From Fibrobacterota bacterium (GTDB taxonomy: Bacteria > Fibrobacterota > Fibrobacteria > UBA5070): a DNA stretch of 64,000 bases. The notes beneath the pieces were generated by a model. The model was not told where the DNA came from. It saw nothing but the letters and a program-made list of their open reading frames with translations, and did no database searches. The stretch lies in NCBI GenBank assembly GCA_016715065.1, contig JADKBN010000006.1, positions 62,001-126,000 on the forward strand, written 5' to 3'. Below are positions 45,028-53,360 of this stretch, in pieces. Both the position numbers and the translations under genes were made by a program. Positions within the stretch are counted from its first letter, which is position 1. Every line of letters begins with the position of its first letter.

Positions 45028-45611
45028 TGCAGAAATATTTGCTGTTCATCTATTTTTTCCAGGTTCTTTCTGGATTCGTCTGGCCCAGCATCAAGGTCTG
45101 GAAGCGGACCGGTATCAATCCTTACGTCCTCGCCAGAGACGATGGAGCTGGAGGTGTCGTCGCCCTCTGGTTCCGGATCGTCCTTTTCCTTGCGGGGGGA
45201 TTGTGCGTACTGCCGTGGACTTTCCCCGGTCATATGTCGGAATTCGGGATCGGTTCCGGATGGATCTGGTCGCGTGCGATTGGTCTTGGGGTGCTGGTGG
45301 CGTCTCTTGCGCTGATGCTGTCCGCTCAATGGCAGATGGGGGACTCCTGGCGGATCGGGTTGGATCATCGTCATGCCACCGCCCTGCGGACAGACGGGGT
45401 GTTCGCCTTCTCCCGAAATCCGGTGTTCCTCTCGATGCGACTGCAGCTGCTTGGGCTCGCAATCGTCCTACCGGGAGTGGCAAGCATACTACTGTGGGCC
45501 TTGGGGGAGATTTGCATGCAGGTGCAGGTGAGGCTTGAAGAATCATTTCTCCAGGGACGGCATGGCGACCAATACGAAGCCTATCGCTCGAAAGTGCGTA
45601 GATGGCTGTGA
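45024..45611 (+). CDS. Isoprenylcysteine carboxyl methyltransferase-like membrane protein
   Basis: The 195-residue protein has four to five helices and the ICMT/PEMT-like C-terminal block DGVFAFSRNPVFLSMRLQLLG..ILLWALGEICMQVQVRLEE. RNP and EE are the S-adenosylmethionine/substrate-site residues. Members of this family often terminate czc-type operons, and their substrate there is unknown. It overlaps the pump stop by four bases and probably shares its mRNA. Confidence 0.85.
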   Translation: MMQKYLLFIYFFQVLSGFVWPSIKVWKRTGINPYVLARDDGAGGVVALWFRIVLFLAGGLCVLPWTFPGHMSEFGIGSGWIWSRAIGLGVLVASLALMLSAQWQMGDSWRIGLDHRHATALRTDGVFAFSRNPVFLSMRLQLLGLAIVLPGVASILLWALGEICMQVQVRLEESFLQGRHGDQYEAYRSKVRRWL

Positions 45612-46241
45612 CACACGGAGATCAGATGGAACCGTTCTGGCGGGGCTATCGGCGTAGCGTAGATCGGAGACGCGATCGGCATTGAGTAACGTTAGGGATC
45701 CTGCAGCGTGTCATTTCATGATGACAGTATCCGTCGATTACATCGTGTGCGATTTCAGCACGAGCGACGCATCGTTGATCAGTCTGTGAAAGTTCGAATT
45801 CAGGGATAATAGCAAGAATGGGTCAAGCTGAAGAGATGAGCCGACGAATGGATTTCCGATGAGATTCCGCGGCAAGGGAGGTGATCCGCCGCCTCATTCG
45901 CTTTTGGAGGAACGGCGGATCGACGGAATCAAAGCCGGCAGGGAGAGGATGGCTTTCCCTCCAGAATCCTTCGTAGCGAAGATGGCTTCCAGATGGATTT
46001 CAGGATCCATGGATCCGGCCGGCTGAAGGGGCGCGCCCTCCTTTTTGGCCGATTTTGCGTCTCCTGAGTGGATCCTGCCAAAATTTGCATCCCAAGCATC
46101 GACAACCATTGTCATATCTGTCGCCTTGCAGGAAATTGGAATCTGTCCGTGTCGCCGACTGTGGCGGCTCGGACCGAATTCCGCGACATCGGGGGCCCCG
46201 CCGGGGCCGGTGCGATGTCGCGTCCCAACCCGGAGGTGCAG
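45612..46241. other. Long non-coding stretch before the subtilase gene
   Basis: 630 bases without a convincing gene. A minus-strand frame from 46115 to 45894 could encode 73 residues (contains PEIHLEAIFATKDSGGKA), but it has no ribosome site; it may be a remnant. The plus-strand frame of the subtilase is open from 46068, but that leader does not look coding. The 45612-45890 part shows no repeat or strong hairpin. A promoter for the subtilase is expected in 46100-46230. Confidence 0.5.
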
Positions 46242-49200
46242 ATGAATTCCTTGCAGAGACGCACGAGAGCGGCCAGAGCCGCGATGGGAGGATTGCTCCT
46301 TGCCGCGACGGGATCCGTCGCGATGGCCCAGGATTTCCAGATGGATTTCGGTCGCCACAAACGGATGGTGAAGGGTGGACAGAAAGCGGGGATTTCCCAG
46401 GCAGCCCATGGGCGCTATTGGTTGGTCGCCAGAACCGGCGAGGGCGTTCGGATTTCGGACATGGCGGATTCCGCCGGGTTGAAGGTGATCGGAGCGCATC
46501 GAGACCGGGAAATGACGGTCTATCAGGTGGAGTTGTCGGGTGCTCCCGCGTCGGCGTTGGTCAAGCTCCGCAAATTCCCGGAATTCTTCGCCTTCGAACC
46601 GATGTTCGAAACCGAAAAATGGAACGGCGAACTCCATGCCGATCACCAGGAGAGGAAAGGACGCCGAAATCGCGGCGATGCCCGACAGCCGATCGATCCG
46701 ATGCGCGACACCGTCAGGGTTGTGGTCTCGCATTCCCTGCCCGCGGACGCGGACGTGATGGCCTGGGCCGCCAGCAAGGGATTGTTCGAATGCTCGATGG
46801 GCGGGAAACATGCACTGGAATGCTCCCTTCCTTGGAACGGCATCGAAGCTCTTGCCGCTGATCCGATGGTGCGCCGCATCCACCGAAAGCACAAGGGTGG
46901 TCCGCTCAACGATATCGGTCGCGCATCGATGAACATGGCGCCACTCCAGTTCGGGTCTCCTTCGGCGGGATTCCTGGATACCCTCACACCGTTCACCTCC
47001 TCGTGGAACCTGGGGGCCAAGCACACGGGGCAAGGGGTCGTTGTGGGCGTGTTCGACGGGGGAGTGGACGATCAGCATCCCGATCTGCGGATTTCCGCCG
47101 CCATCGGTCGGCGTGCCCCTCTGTCGGAAAGTTTCCTCACACGAGGGTTGAACTCGGTGCATGGCACCCACGTTGCGGGAACCATCCTTGGAAATGGTCA
47201 GCTGAGCCAATCCGAGGGAGGCAGAGCGTTCCAGTGGCGAGGTGTCGCGCCTTGGGCCCAGGTGTTCGGTTTTACACCAGATGCCAATCCCCACCAGGTG
47301 GATGTGGGGAATTTCTCCTGGGTGGTCATGGGCAACACCGGCGAGTACACCCCGGAAGGAGGCCGATTCGACAACTTGATGGCCAACCACGCCATTGGTG
47401 CCCGCCCCATCTACGTGTTCGCGGTGGCCAACAACGGAATGGGAAACCAGTACGGCGTCGAAAAAGGATATTTCTCGGTTCTCACCCATCCGAAGAACGG
47501 GATCAAGGTGGGAGCGATGGATGGCCGGACCGGCACCAAAGCCGCTTTTTCCAGCATCGGACCCACCAGGGATGGGCGTATCGGACCCGATGTGATGGCG
47601 CATGGTGTCGGAGTCTTTTCCACTTACGTGTCCGCGCAGATTTACGGTGGAACACCAGACCATGTTGATCCGCAGAAAGGGAGCGGGGTGTCTTTAGGAG
47701 CTCTGGCGACCGTGACTCCATCGGGCGATACCGCGAAGTATCGCTTCGATGGCGGAACATCCATGGCCGCACCGCATGTCAGCGGACTTGTGGCGCTGAT
47801 GGTGGAGCATTGGGGGCGCATCTTCGGGAAGAACCATTCGGACCACCTGTGGAATTCCACGGCAAGGGCCATCTTGATCCACACCGCCAAGGACATGGTG
47901 CGCCAGACGCCGATCACCGGCGAGAACAACCCCGACTTCTATGCCAACGCCACCAACAAGTCCGTGCCGCTCTCCACCGTCTACGGAATCGGACCCGATT
48001 GGGCCACCGGTTACGGAAGCGTGGACGCCGCCAGGGCGATCGAATTCACGGGTTCCAATCGCGTCGCGGAACAGACCATCAACCAAGGTGTGGACCGGAC
48101 ATTCCAGGTGAACATTCCCTCCGGCACGGCGAAATTCCGCGCGACCTTGGTCTGGGACGATCCCGGGTCGGAAACGTATTCTGGGGTATGGCAGAAGGCG
48201 CTCCTCAACGACCTCGACCTGTTTCTCACCTCTCCCGGCGGCACGGTGTTCCGGCCGTGGGTGCTGGACGCATCGATTCTCAACGACAGCCTGGCAAGCA
48301 CCATCGCCGACTCCGGAATCGACTGGAAGGTCACCCTGGAAAAGGTGCAGAACAACCCTGCCAAACCGGGCATCGACAGCCTGAACAACGTGGAGGTGGT
48401 GGACCTCACCACACCTGAGGCAGGTATCTGGACCCTCACCGTGCGCCCTCGTTCTCTTGTGATGGACCAGAATCCGACGCTCGCCGGAACCAACCAGGAT
48501 TTCTCCCTGGTGACCGACATCGCCACGGGAGCTCCGGCTGGATTCATCGATCTCGACATCGGGATCACCGGCGGCAGTCGCGTCCAGACAGGAAACGTCC
48601 ACTCCATCCGCTCGGCCGGCAACGACATCTGGAATTTGGCCGACCAGTTCCACTTCGCCTACCAGACGCTTTCCGGCGACGGCAGCTTCACCGCCAAGGT
48701 CACGTCCCTCACGCTGGTCTCGGGTTCGCTGGATCCGTGGGCAAAGGCGGGCGTGATGGTCCGCGAAAAACTCAACGGCGGTTCTCGCCACGCGATGATG
48801 GAGGTCACCGCCGCCAACGGCGCCCTGTTCCAGTACCGCCAGACGGAAAACGGCGGATGCGGGAACACCATCCAGTCGGGCATCAAGGCTCCCTACTGGG
48901 TGCGCGTCGTCCGTGTCAAGGACACCCTGACGGGCTTTCTGAGTCCCGACGGCAGCACCTGGTCCCAGATCGCGGGTTCGCGCGTGGTGCTGCCGGGCCT
49001 GCCCACCCAGCTGTTCGCGGGCATGGCTGTGACCGCCCACACCAACAACGGATCCGTGGTGCAGGGGACCTTCGACCTCACCCCGCCGCCGGTGGTCCTG
49101 CCTCCCGCTCCGACCAACCTCGTCGCCGTCGCGGGCTCCGGACAGATCTCGCTTTCCTGGAGCGCGGTTTCCGGCGCGACTTCCTACCTGGTGCGCCGCT

Positions 49201-50177
49201 GGGGCAGCGATCCGATCCAGAAAATCACGGTGTACAACGGTTCCTCCCCCTCCTTCGTGAACACCGGTCTCACCAACGGGGTGCTCTACAACTACGACGT
49301 GGCCACCACCAACGCCAACGGCACCGGGACTCCTTCGGCTCCCGTGTCGGTGGTCGTCGGCGTCCAGCTGCCCGCCACCCCCACGGGTCTGGTCGCGGTG
49401 GCGGGCAACGGCCAGGTTTCCCTCTCGTGGAACGCGGTTTCCGGCGCGACAGCCTACACCCTGCATCGCTGGACCACCGATTCCAACGCCCGCGTTCCGG
49501 TGTACACCGGATCCACGCCGTCGTTCACTAACACGGGCCTGGCCAACGGAACCACCTACCGATACCAGGTCATGGCGAGCAACTCCACCGGAGCCAGCGC
49601 CCTCTCTGCGGCGGTGGCGGCCACCCCCAACGTCGTGCAGACCTGGACGGAAACCGACATTTCCACCTGGGGTGGTTCCCACACGGTTTCCGGATCGGTC
49701 CACACCGTGAAGGGAAGCGGCACGGACATCTGGGGCACCAGCGACCAGTTCCACTACAGCTACCGGACACTTTCCGGCAACGGAAGCCTGGTGGCCCGGG
49801 TCACCTCGCTGGGGAACACCGATCCATGGGCCAAGGCGGGGTTGATGTTCCGGGAGAGCACCGCGGGGAACAGCCGCAACGTGATGGTGAACCTCACGGC
49901 CTCCAACGGCGTGCTCCTGCAGAAGCGTCTCAATCCCGGTGAATCAAGCACGAACACGATCGTTTCCGGGAAGTCGGTGCCCCAGTGGCTGAAACTCACC
50001 CGATCCGGCAACACCTTCACGGGCTTCTGGTCCGCGAACGGCACCACCTGGACCCAGATCGGATCGCCCGTCACCTTCGGGACGTTCGGGAATTCCGCCC
50101 TGGTGGGTCTCGCCGTCACCAGCCACAACGCCTCGAGCGTGACCACGGCCACCTTCGACAACGTCTCCGTCCCCTAG
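46242..50177 (+). CDS. Very large secreted subtilase with FN3 and repeated C-terminal domains
   Basis: The ATG at 46242 follows GGAGG and gives a signal peptide (GGLLLAATGSVAMAQ), total 1311 residues. The S8 triad is clear: Asp in VGVFDGGVDDQHPD, His in VHGTHVAGTILG, Ser in GGTSMAAPHVSGL. After the peptidase and a P-domain-like region come two homologous ~180-residue modules (DIWNLADQFHFAYQTLSGD near 790 and DIWGTSDQFHYSYRTLSGN near 1165). They resemble DUF1349-type beta-sandwiches. Two FN3 repeats lie between them (ISLSWSAVSGATSYLVRRW and VSLSWNAVSGATAYTLHRW). No type IX sorting tail is seen. Likely an extracellular protease. Confidence 0.92.
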   Translation: MNSLQRRTRAARAAMGGLLLAATGSVAMAQDFQMDFGRHKRMVKGGQKAGISQAAHGRYWLVARTGEGVRISDMADSAGLKVIGAHRDREMTVYQVELSGAPASALVKLRKFPEFFAFEPMFETEKWNGELHADHQERKGRRNRGDARQPIDPMRDTVRVVVSHSLPADADVMAWAASKGLFECSMGGKHALECSLPWNGIEALAADPMVRRIHRKHKGGPLNDIGRASMNMAPLQFGSPSAGFLDTLTPFTSSWNLGAKHTGQGVVVGVFDGGVDDQHPDLRISAAIGRRAPLSESFLTRGLNSVHGTHVAGTILGNGQLSQSEGGRAFQWRGVAPWAQVFGFTPDANPHQVDVGNFSWVVMGNTGEYTPEGGRFDNLMANHAIGARPIYVFAVANNGMGNQYGVEKGYFSVLTHPKNGIKVGAMDGRTGTKAAFSSIGPTRDGRIGPDVMAHGVGVFSTYVSAQIYGGTPDHVDPQKGSGVSLGALATVTPSGDTAKYRFDGGTSMAAPHVSGLVALMVEHWGRIFGKNHSDHLWNSTARAILIHTAKDMVRQTPITGENNPDFYANATNKSVPLSTVYGIGPDWATGYGSVDAARAIEFTGSNRVAEQTINQGVDRTFQVNIPSGTAKFRATLVWDDPGSETYSGVWQKALLNDLDLFLTSPGGTVFRPWVLDASILNDSLASTIADSGIDWKVTLEKVQNNPAKPGIDSLNNVEVVDLTTPEAGIWTLTVRPRSLVMDQNPTLAGTNQDFSLVTDIATGAPAGFIDLDIGITGGSRVQTGNVHSIRSAGNDIWNLADQFHFAYQTLSGDGSFTAKVTSLTLVSGSLDPWAKAGVMVREKLNGGSRHAMMEVTAANGALFQYRQTENGGCGNTIQSGIKAPYWVRVVRVKDTLTGFLSPDGSTWSQIAGSRVVLPGLPTQLFAGMAVTAHTNNGSVVQGTFDLTPPPVVLPPAPTNLVAVAGSGQISLSWSAVSGATSYLVRRWGSDPIQKITVYNGSSPSFVNTGLTNGVLYNYDVATTNANGTGTPSAPVSVVVGVQLPATPTGLVAVAGNGQVSLSWNAVSGATAYTLHRWTTDSNARVPVYTGSTPSFTNTGLANGTTYRYQVMASNSTGASALSAAVAATPNVVQTWTETDISTWGGSHTVSGSVHTVKGSGTDIWGTSDQFHYSYRTLSGNGSLVARVTSLGNTDPWAKAGLMFRESTAGNSRNVMVNLTASNGVLLQKRLNPGESSTNTIVSGKSVPQWLKLTRSGNTFTGFWSANGTTWTQIGSPVTFGTFGNSALVGLAVTSHNASSVTTATFDNVSVP

Positions 50178-50325
50178 AGACGTCGAGGAGCGCCTGGAGG
50201 CTTCTCCTCCTGGCGTCCCTCGTTTCCGCACGGATCGTCCTGGACGATTGGGAGATCCGGTTATCCCGATCAGCCATCGCTCCATCCGGTTTGCAGAATC
50301 CCCTCCTGCTGGACATATTTCGTCT

Positions 50326-51333
50326 ATGAACACTGCGCCCTCGCCCGGCCCCATTCCTCTTTCCATCGGACTGGTGGTATTTCCCCGCTGCCAGCCCGCC
50401 GGGCTTTTTGCGATCGCAGATCTCCTGGCTCTTCTGAACCACAAGGCGGGTCGGGAGTTGTTTCGACCGGTGTGGGTGACCCACGGTGGGCCCGTGGCTG
50501 TCTCTTGGCAAAACCAGCTTCTTCGCGACGCGGTGCCTTTGGAGACCGTTGATTGCGGGTTGTGGGTGGTGCCACCTCTCTGGGCCACCGATGTGGACCA
50601 GCTCAAATCCGTGTTGAGCGATGCCCTTCCCGTTTCGGAGGAGTTGGCGACACGCCAGGGGAGGTTCTGGACCTATTGTTCTGGTTCCCTGATCCTGGCA
50701 CAGTCGGGAAGGATCGATGGACGACGGATGGCCACCGAGCGTTGGCTTGTTCTCCTGGCCGCACGATTGTTCCCTGCGGTGGTGTGGGATGCCGAGGCGG
50801 GTGTCGCCCACGACGGGGATTTCTCCTCGGCCGCGGGTTTGCACGGCTACTTCCGCATCCTCTCCGAATGGATCGCCCAGACAATGGGAGTGGAGGTCCT
50901 TCGGACCCTGGAGTCTGGACAATTTCTGCCCATTCCGTCCCGCGAATCGGGCGCGTTCCGTCCGGTGGACGAGACCGTGGTCTGCGATCCCCGGCTGCGA
51001 CGGCTTCTGGAGGCGGCGAAAGGCACCCCCGCGGATCGCATCGACCTGGCCTGGGCCTGTGGCCTCCTGGACATGAGCTCCCGGTCGTTTTTCCGCTTCG
51101 TCGCCGACAAGACCACCATGACTCCCGGGGAGTGGCTGCGGCGCATCAAGCTGCGCCAGGTGGGCCGCCTTCTGGCGACCACCGATTCCCCTCTTCGGGA
51201 AATCTCCAAGGAACTGGGTTACCAAAGCCTGGCGGGGCTCACTCGCTCCTTCCAACAGGCCACGGGATACACCCCTCAGCAGTACAGAAAGCTGTTCGGG
51301 GAGTTGGAATTCAGCCCTCCGGTCCTGTGCTGA
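50326..51333 (+). CDS. GlxA-type AraC-family transcriptional regulator
   Basis: I chose the ATG at 50326; the upstream leader from 50248 lies in the end of the intergenic region. The 335-residue protein has an N-terminal DJ-1/PfpI-like domain (SIGLVVFPRCQPAGLFAIAD, then a nucleophile-elbow-like FWTYCSGSLILAQSG) and a C-terminal AraC helix-turn-helix pair (IDLAWACGLLDMSSRSFFRF, LREISKELGYQSLAGLTRSF). These regulators sense small metabolites. No target is obvious; rubrerythrin follows on the opposite strand. Confidence 0.9.
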   Translation: MNTAPSPGPIPLSIGLVVFPRCQPAGLFAIADLLALLNHKAGRELFRPVWVTHGGPVAVSWQNQLLRDAVPLETVDCGLWVVPPLWATDVDQLKSVLSDALPVSEELATRQGRFWTYCSGSLILAQSGRIDGRRMATERWLVLLAARLFPAVVWDAEAGVAHDGDFSSAAGLHGYFRILSEWIAQTMGVEVLRTLESGQFLPIPSRESGAFRPVDETVVCDPRLRRLLEAAKGTPADRIDLAWACGLLDMSSRSFFRFVADKTTMTPGEWLRRIKLRQVGRLLATTDSPLREISKELGYQSLAGLTRSFQQATGYTPQQYRKLFGELEFSPPVLC

Positions 51334-51387
51334 ACCGCCGCCCCGGCATCCGGGGTGGGCGGACACGGACAGATCTTGGTCTTGTGC

Positions 51388-51962
51388 TTACCAGTTCTCG
51401 CCCAACAGCTCGAAATAGCTCTGGGGGTGCGCGCAGGCGGGGCAGACCTTCGGGGCTTCCACGTCTTCGTGGAGGTAGCCGCAGTTGATGCAGCGCCAAG
51501 TCACTTTACCGTCCTTCTTGAAGACCTTGCCCTCGGAGAGGTTCTTGAACAGGTCGCGGTAGCGCTTGCCATGCTGCTTTTCGGCGATGGAGACCGCGTC
51601 CCACAGCTTGGCGATCGCTTCGAAGCCTTCCTCGCGCGCCACGCGGGCGAACTCGGGATAGTCGATCTGCCATTCGTGCTCCTCGCCCATGGCCGAGGCT
51701 TCCAGGTTCTCGAGCGTGGTGCCCACCTTGCCGGCGGGGAAGGTGGCGGTGATTTCGAGGTCGCCGCCCTTCAAAAGGAGAAGAAGCGTTTGGCGTGTTC
51801 CTGTTCCTGGGCGGCGGTTTCGTCAAAAATTGCCGCGATCTGCTCCAGGCCTTCCTTGCGGGCTTTGCTCGCGAACATGTTGTAGCGGTTGCGGGCCTGC
51901 GATTCGCCGGCAAACGACATCAAAAGGTGTTTTTCGGTGCGGGATCCCTTGAACTCGGACAT
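51388..51962 (-). CDS. rbr: Rubrerythrin, frame broken at about 51773-51776
   Basis: Two adjacent frames together give a normal rubrerythrin of about 191 residues. The first (51962-51771) has the diiron helices MSFAGESQARNRYNMFA and AAQEQEHAKRFF, then stops at TTTTGA. The second continues exactly where needed with KGGDLEITATFPAGKVG, EEHEWQIDYPEFARVAREEG and AEKQHGKRY. It ends in a rubredoxin domain (CINCGYLH..CPACAHP). Restoring one T to the T4 run would give RFFSFLKGGD and a single protein. Rubrerythrin reduces hydrogen peroxide in anaerobes and microaerophiles. Without the correction the rubredoxin domain would be lost. Sequence error is the simplest explanation. Confidence 0.9.
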
Positions 51963-52092
51963 CGGTGGTTCCTTTGTGGAAAATGGATGAAACGCCAGGA
52001 AGTGGCTAGGTATGGAAAGCTATTCCTACTCGCCGTGTCTGTGCAGAAAAGGTCCTGGATTTTTCCGTTTATCCAGAACGGAGGTCGGCTGC

Positions 52093-53298
52093 TCAGCCCA
52101 TCGACCAGCGCGGGTCCAATAGGAAGCGCCTCAGGGGAATCTGCAGGATACCGTCCTGGTGCGATTCGTGTGCGTCCAGCGAAAGCACGTATTTTGGAAA
52201 ATTGTCGTCGATCGCTTCCAAGGACCTGAATTCGCGTTCGCGGGTATTCGGATCCAGTATCGTTGCCGCCACTTGGACGTAAAGCCGTTTTCCGTCTTTT
52301 TCGGCGACGAAATCCACTTCGAATTCTCCGATCCGGCCGATGCTCGCGGCAAAACCACGACGCAGGAGTTCCAGGAATACGGTGTTTTCCAGTAGACCGG
52401 AAATGTCCCGGTCCCGGCTTCCGATGCGCGCGAACCGAAGGCCGAGGTCCGCAAGGAAGTATTTGGAATTCAGCTCCAGATGCTTCCGACCCTTGATGTC
52501 GTAGCGTTTCGCCTGGTAGATCGCGTATCCCGACTCCAATGCACGGAGGTAGTTTTGAAGAGTCACGATCGAGATGTTCACGCGTTGCGACTTCAGGAAT
52601 TCGCTCATGGACTTCGCGCTGGTGAACGCACCCACGTTGTCGTAAGCGAAGTCGAGCACCGATTCCAGCGTTTTGGGATCCCGGATCGCATTGCGCTCGA
52701 TGACATCGCGCAGGAGCACGGAGTCCTGCACGGCTTGTAGGTATTGGAGGCGTGGTCGTTCCATCTCCGGCAGTTCCCGCAGACCTGGCAGCCCACCAAA
52801 GCGCAGGAAGGACTGAAATTCCTCGGGTGAGTCTGGTCGGCCGCAAAATTGCAGGTGTTCCTGGTAGCCCAGAGGAAGGACGTGGATCTCGACGTACCTA
52901 CCTGCCAGCAGCGTCGACAGTTCGCCGGACAACAGGCGGGAATTCGACCCCGTCAAGTAGATGTCCCACCTCCCCTCCTTGAGCAGGCTGTTCACGGACC
53001 GTTCCCATTCTGGGATTTCCTGGACTTCATCGATCAGGATGGCCCGAGGGCCTTGAGGGGATGTTCGTAAACCATCCAAAAACGTTTCGAACACCCCTGC
53101 CTGTCGAAAGCCGGAGTTCTTCGAGAGCTCCATGTCGATCCAGTGGACGGTTGGCTCAGGAACTTGTTCTGCCAGAAGCTCGCGCACCTGTTGGAGAAGA
53201 CAGCTCTTTCCGCAACGACGAATGCCCGTCAGGACCTTGATCATGGGTGCCCCCACAAAGGGGGCGATCTGCTCGAGGTATTGCGGTCGATGGATCAT
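52093..53298 (-). CDS. AAA_14/DUF4143 ATPase
   Basis: The 401-residue protein has Walker A GIRRCGKS, Walker B ILIDEVQEI, sensor motif YLTGSNSRLLSGEL and the DUF4143 C-terminus with a PD-(D/E)xK-like strand (FEVDFVAEKDGKRLYVQVA). This family is common in Bacteroidetes, Fibrobacteres and archaea, often in multiple copies and in mobile or defence surroundings. Its biological role is not established. An AT-rich 14-base inverted repeat lies just before its start, quite unlike the surrounding DNA. Confidence 0.92.
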   Translation of the reverse strand: MIHRPQYLEQIAPFVGAPMIKVLTGIRRCGKSCLLQQVRELLAEQVPEPTVHWIDMELSKNSGFRQAGVFETFLDGLRTSPQGPRAILIDEVQEIPEWERSVNSLLKEGRWDIYLTGSNSRLLSGELSTLLAGRYVEIHVLPLGYQEHLQFCGRPDSPEEFQSFLRFGGLPGLRELPEMERPRLQYLQAVQDSVLLRDVIERNAIRDPKTLESVLDFAYDNVGAFTSAKSMSEFLKSQRVNISIVTLQNYLRALESGYAIYQAKRYDIKGRKHLELNSKYFLADLGLRFARIGSRDRDISGLLENTVFLELLRRGFAASIGRIGEFEVDFVAEKDGKRLYVQVAATILDPNTREREFRSLEAIDDNFPKYVLSLDAHESHQDGILQIPLRRFLLDPRWSMG

Positions 53299-53307
53299 TC
53301 GGAAAGC

Positions 53308-53349
53308 ATACTAAAACATATTGATCATAAATGTGATATGTTTTAGTAT
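53308..53349. promoter_or_regulatory. AT-rich inverted repeat upstream of the DUF4143 gene
   Basis: ATACTAAAACATAT (53308-53321) is repeated in perfect inversion at 53336-53349, with 14 bases between. The repeat begins 10 bases before the ATPase start codon and extends to 51 bases upstream of it; TATACTA and TATGATC could serve as -10 hexamers. It is well placed to be an autoregulatory operator. It could also act as a bidirectional terminator for ahpF, although there is no U-tract on that side. Confidence 0.55.
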
Positions 53350-53360
53350 AATAAAACGAA

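Noticed and set aside
45894..46115. Minus-strand 73-residue frame containing LEAIFATKDSGGKAIL
   Set aside because: Some resemblance to secretion or pilus accessory proteins, but no ribosome site, no partner genes and too short to judge.
46068..46241. Longer N-terminus for the subtilase
   Set aside because: The leader lacks a ribosome site and would precede the signal peptide; the ATG at 46242 has GGAGG.
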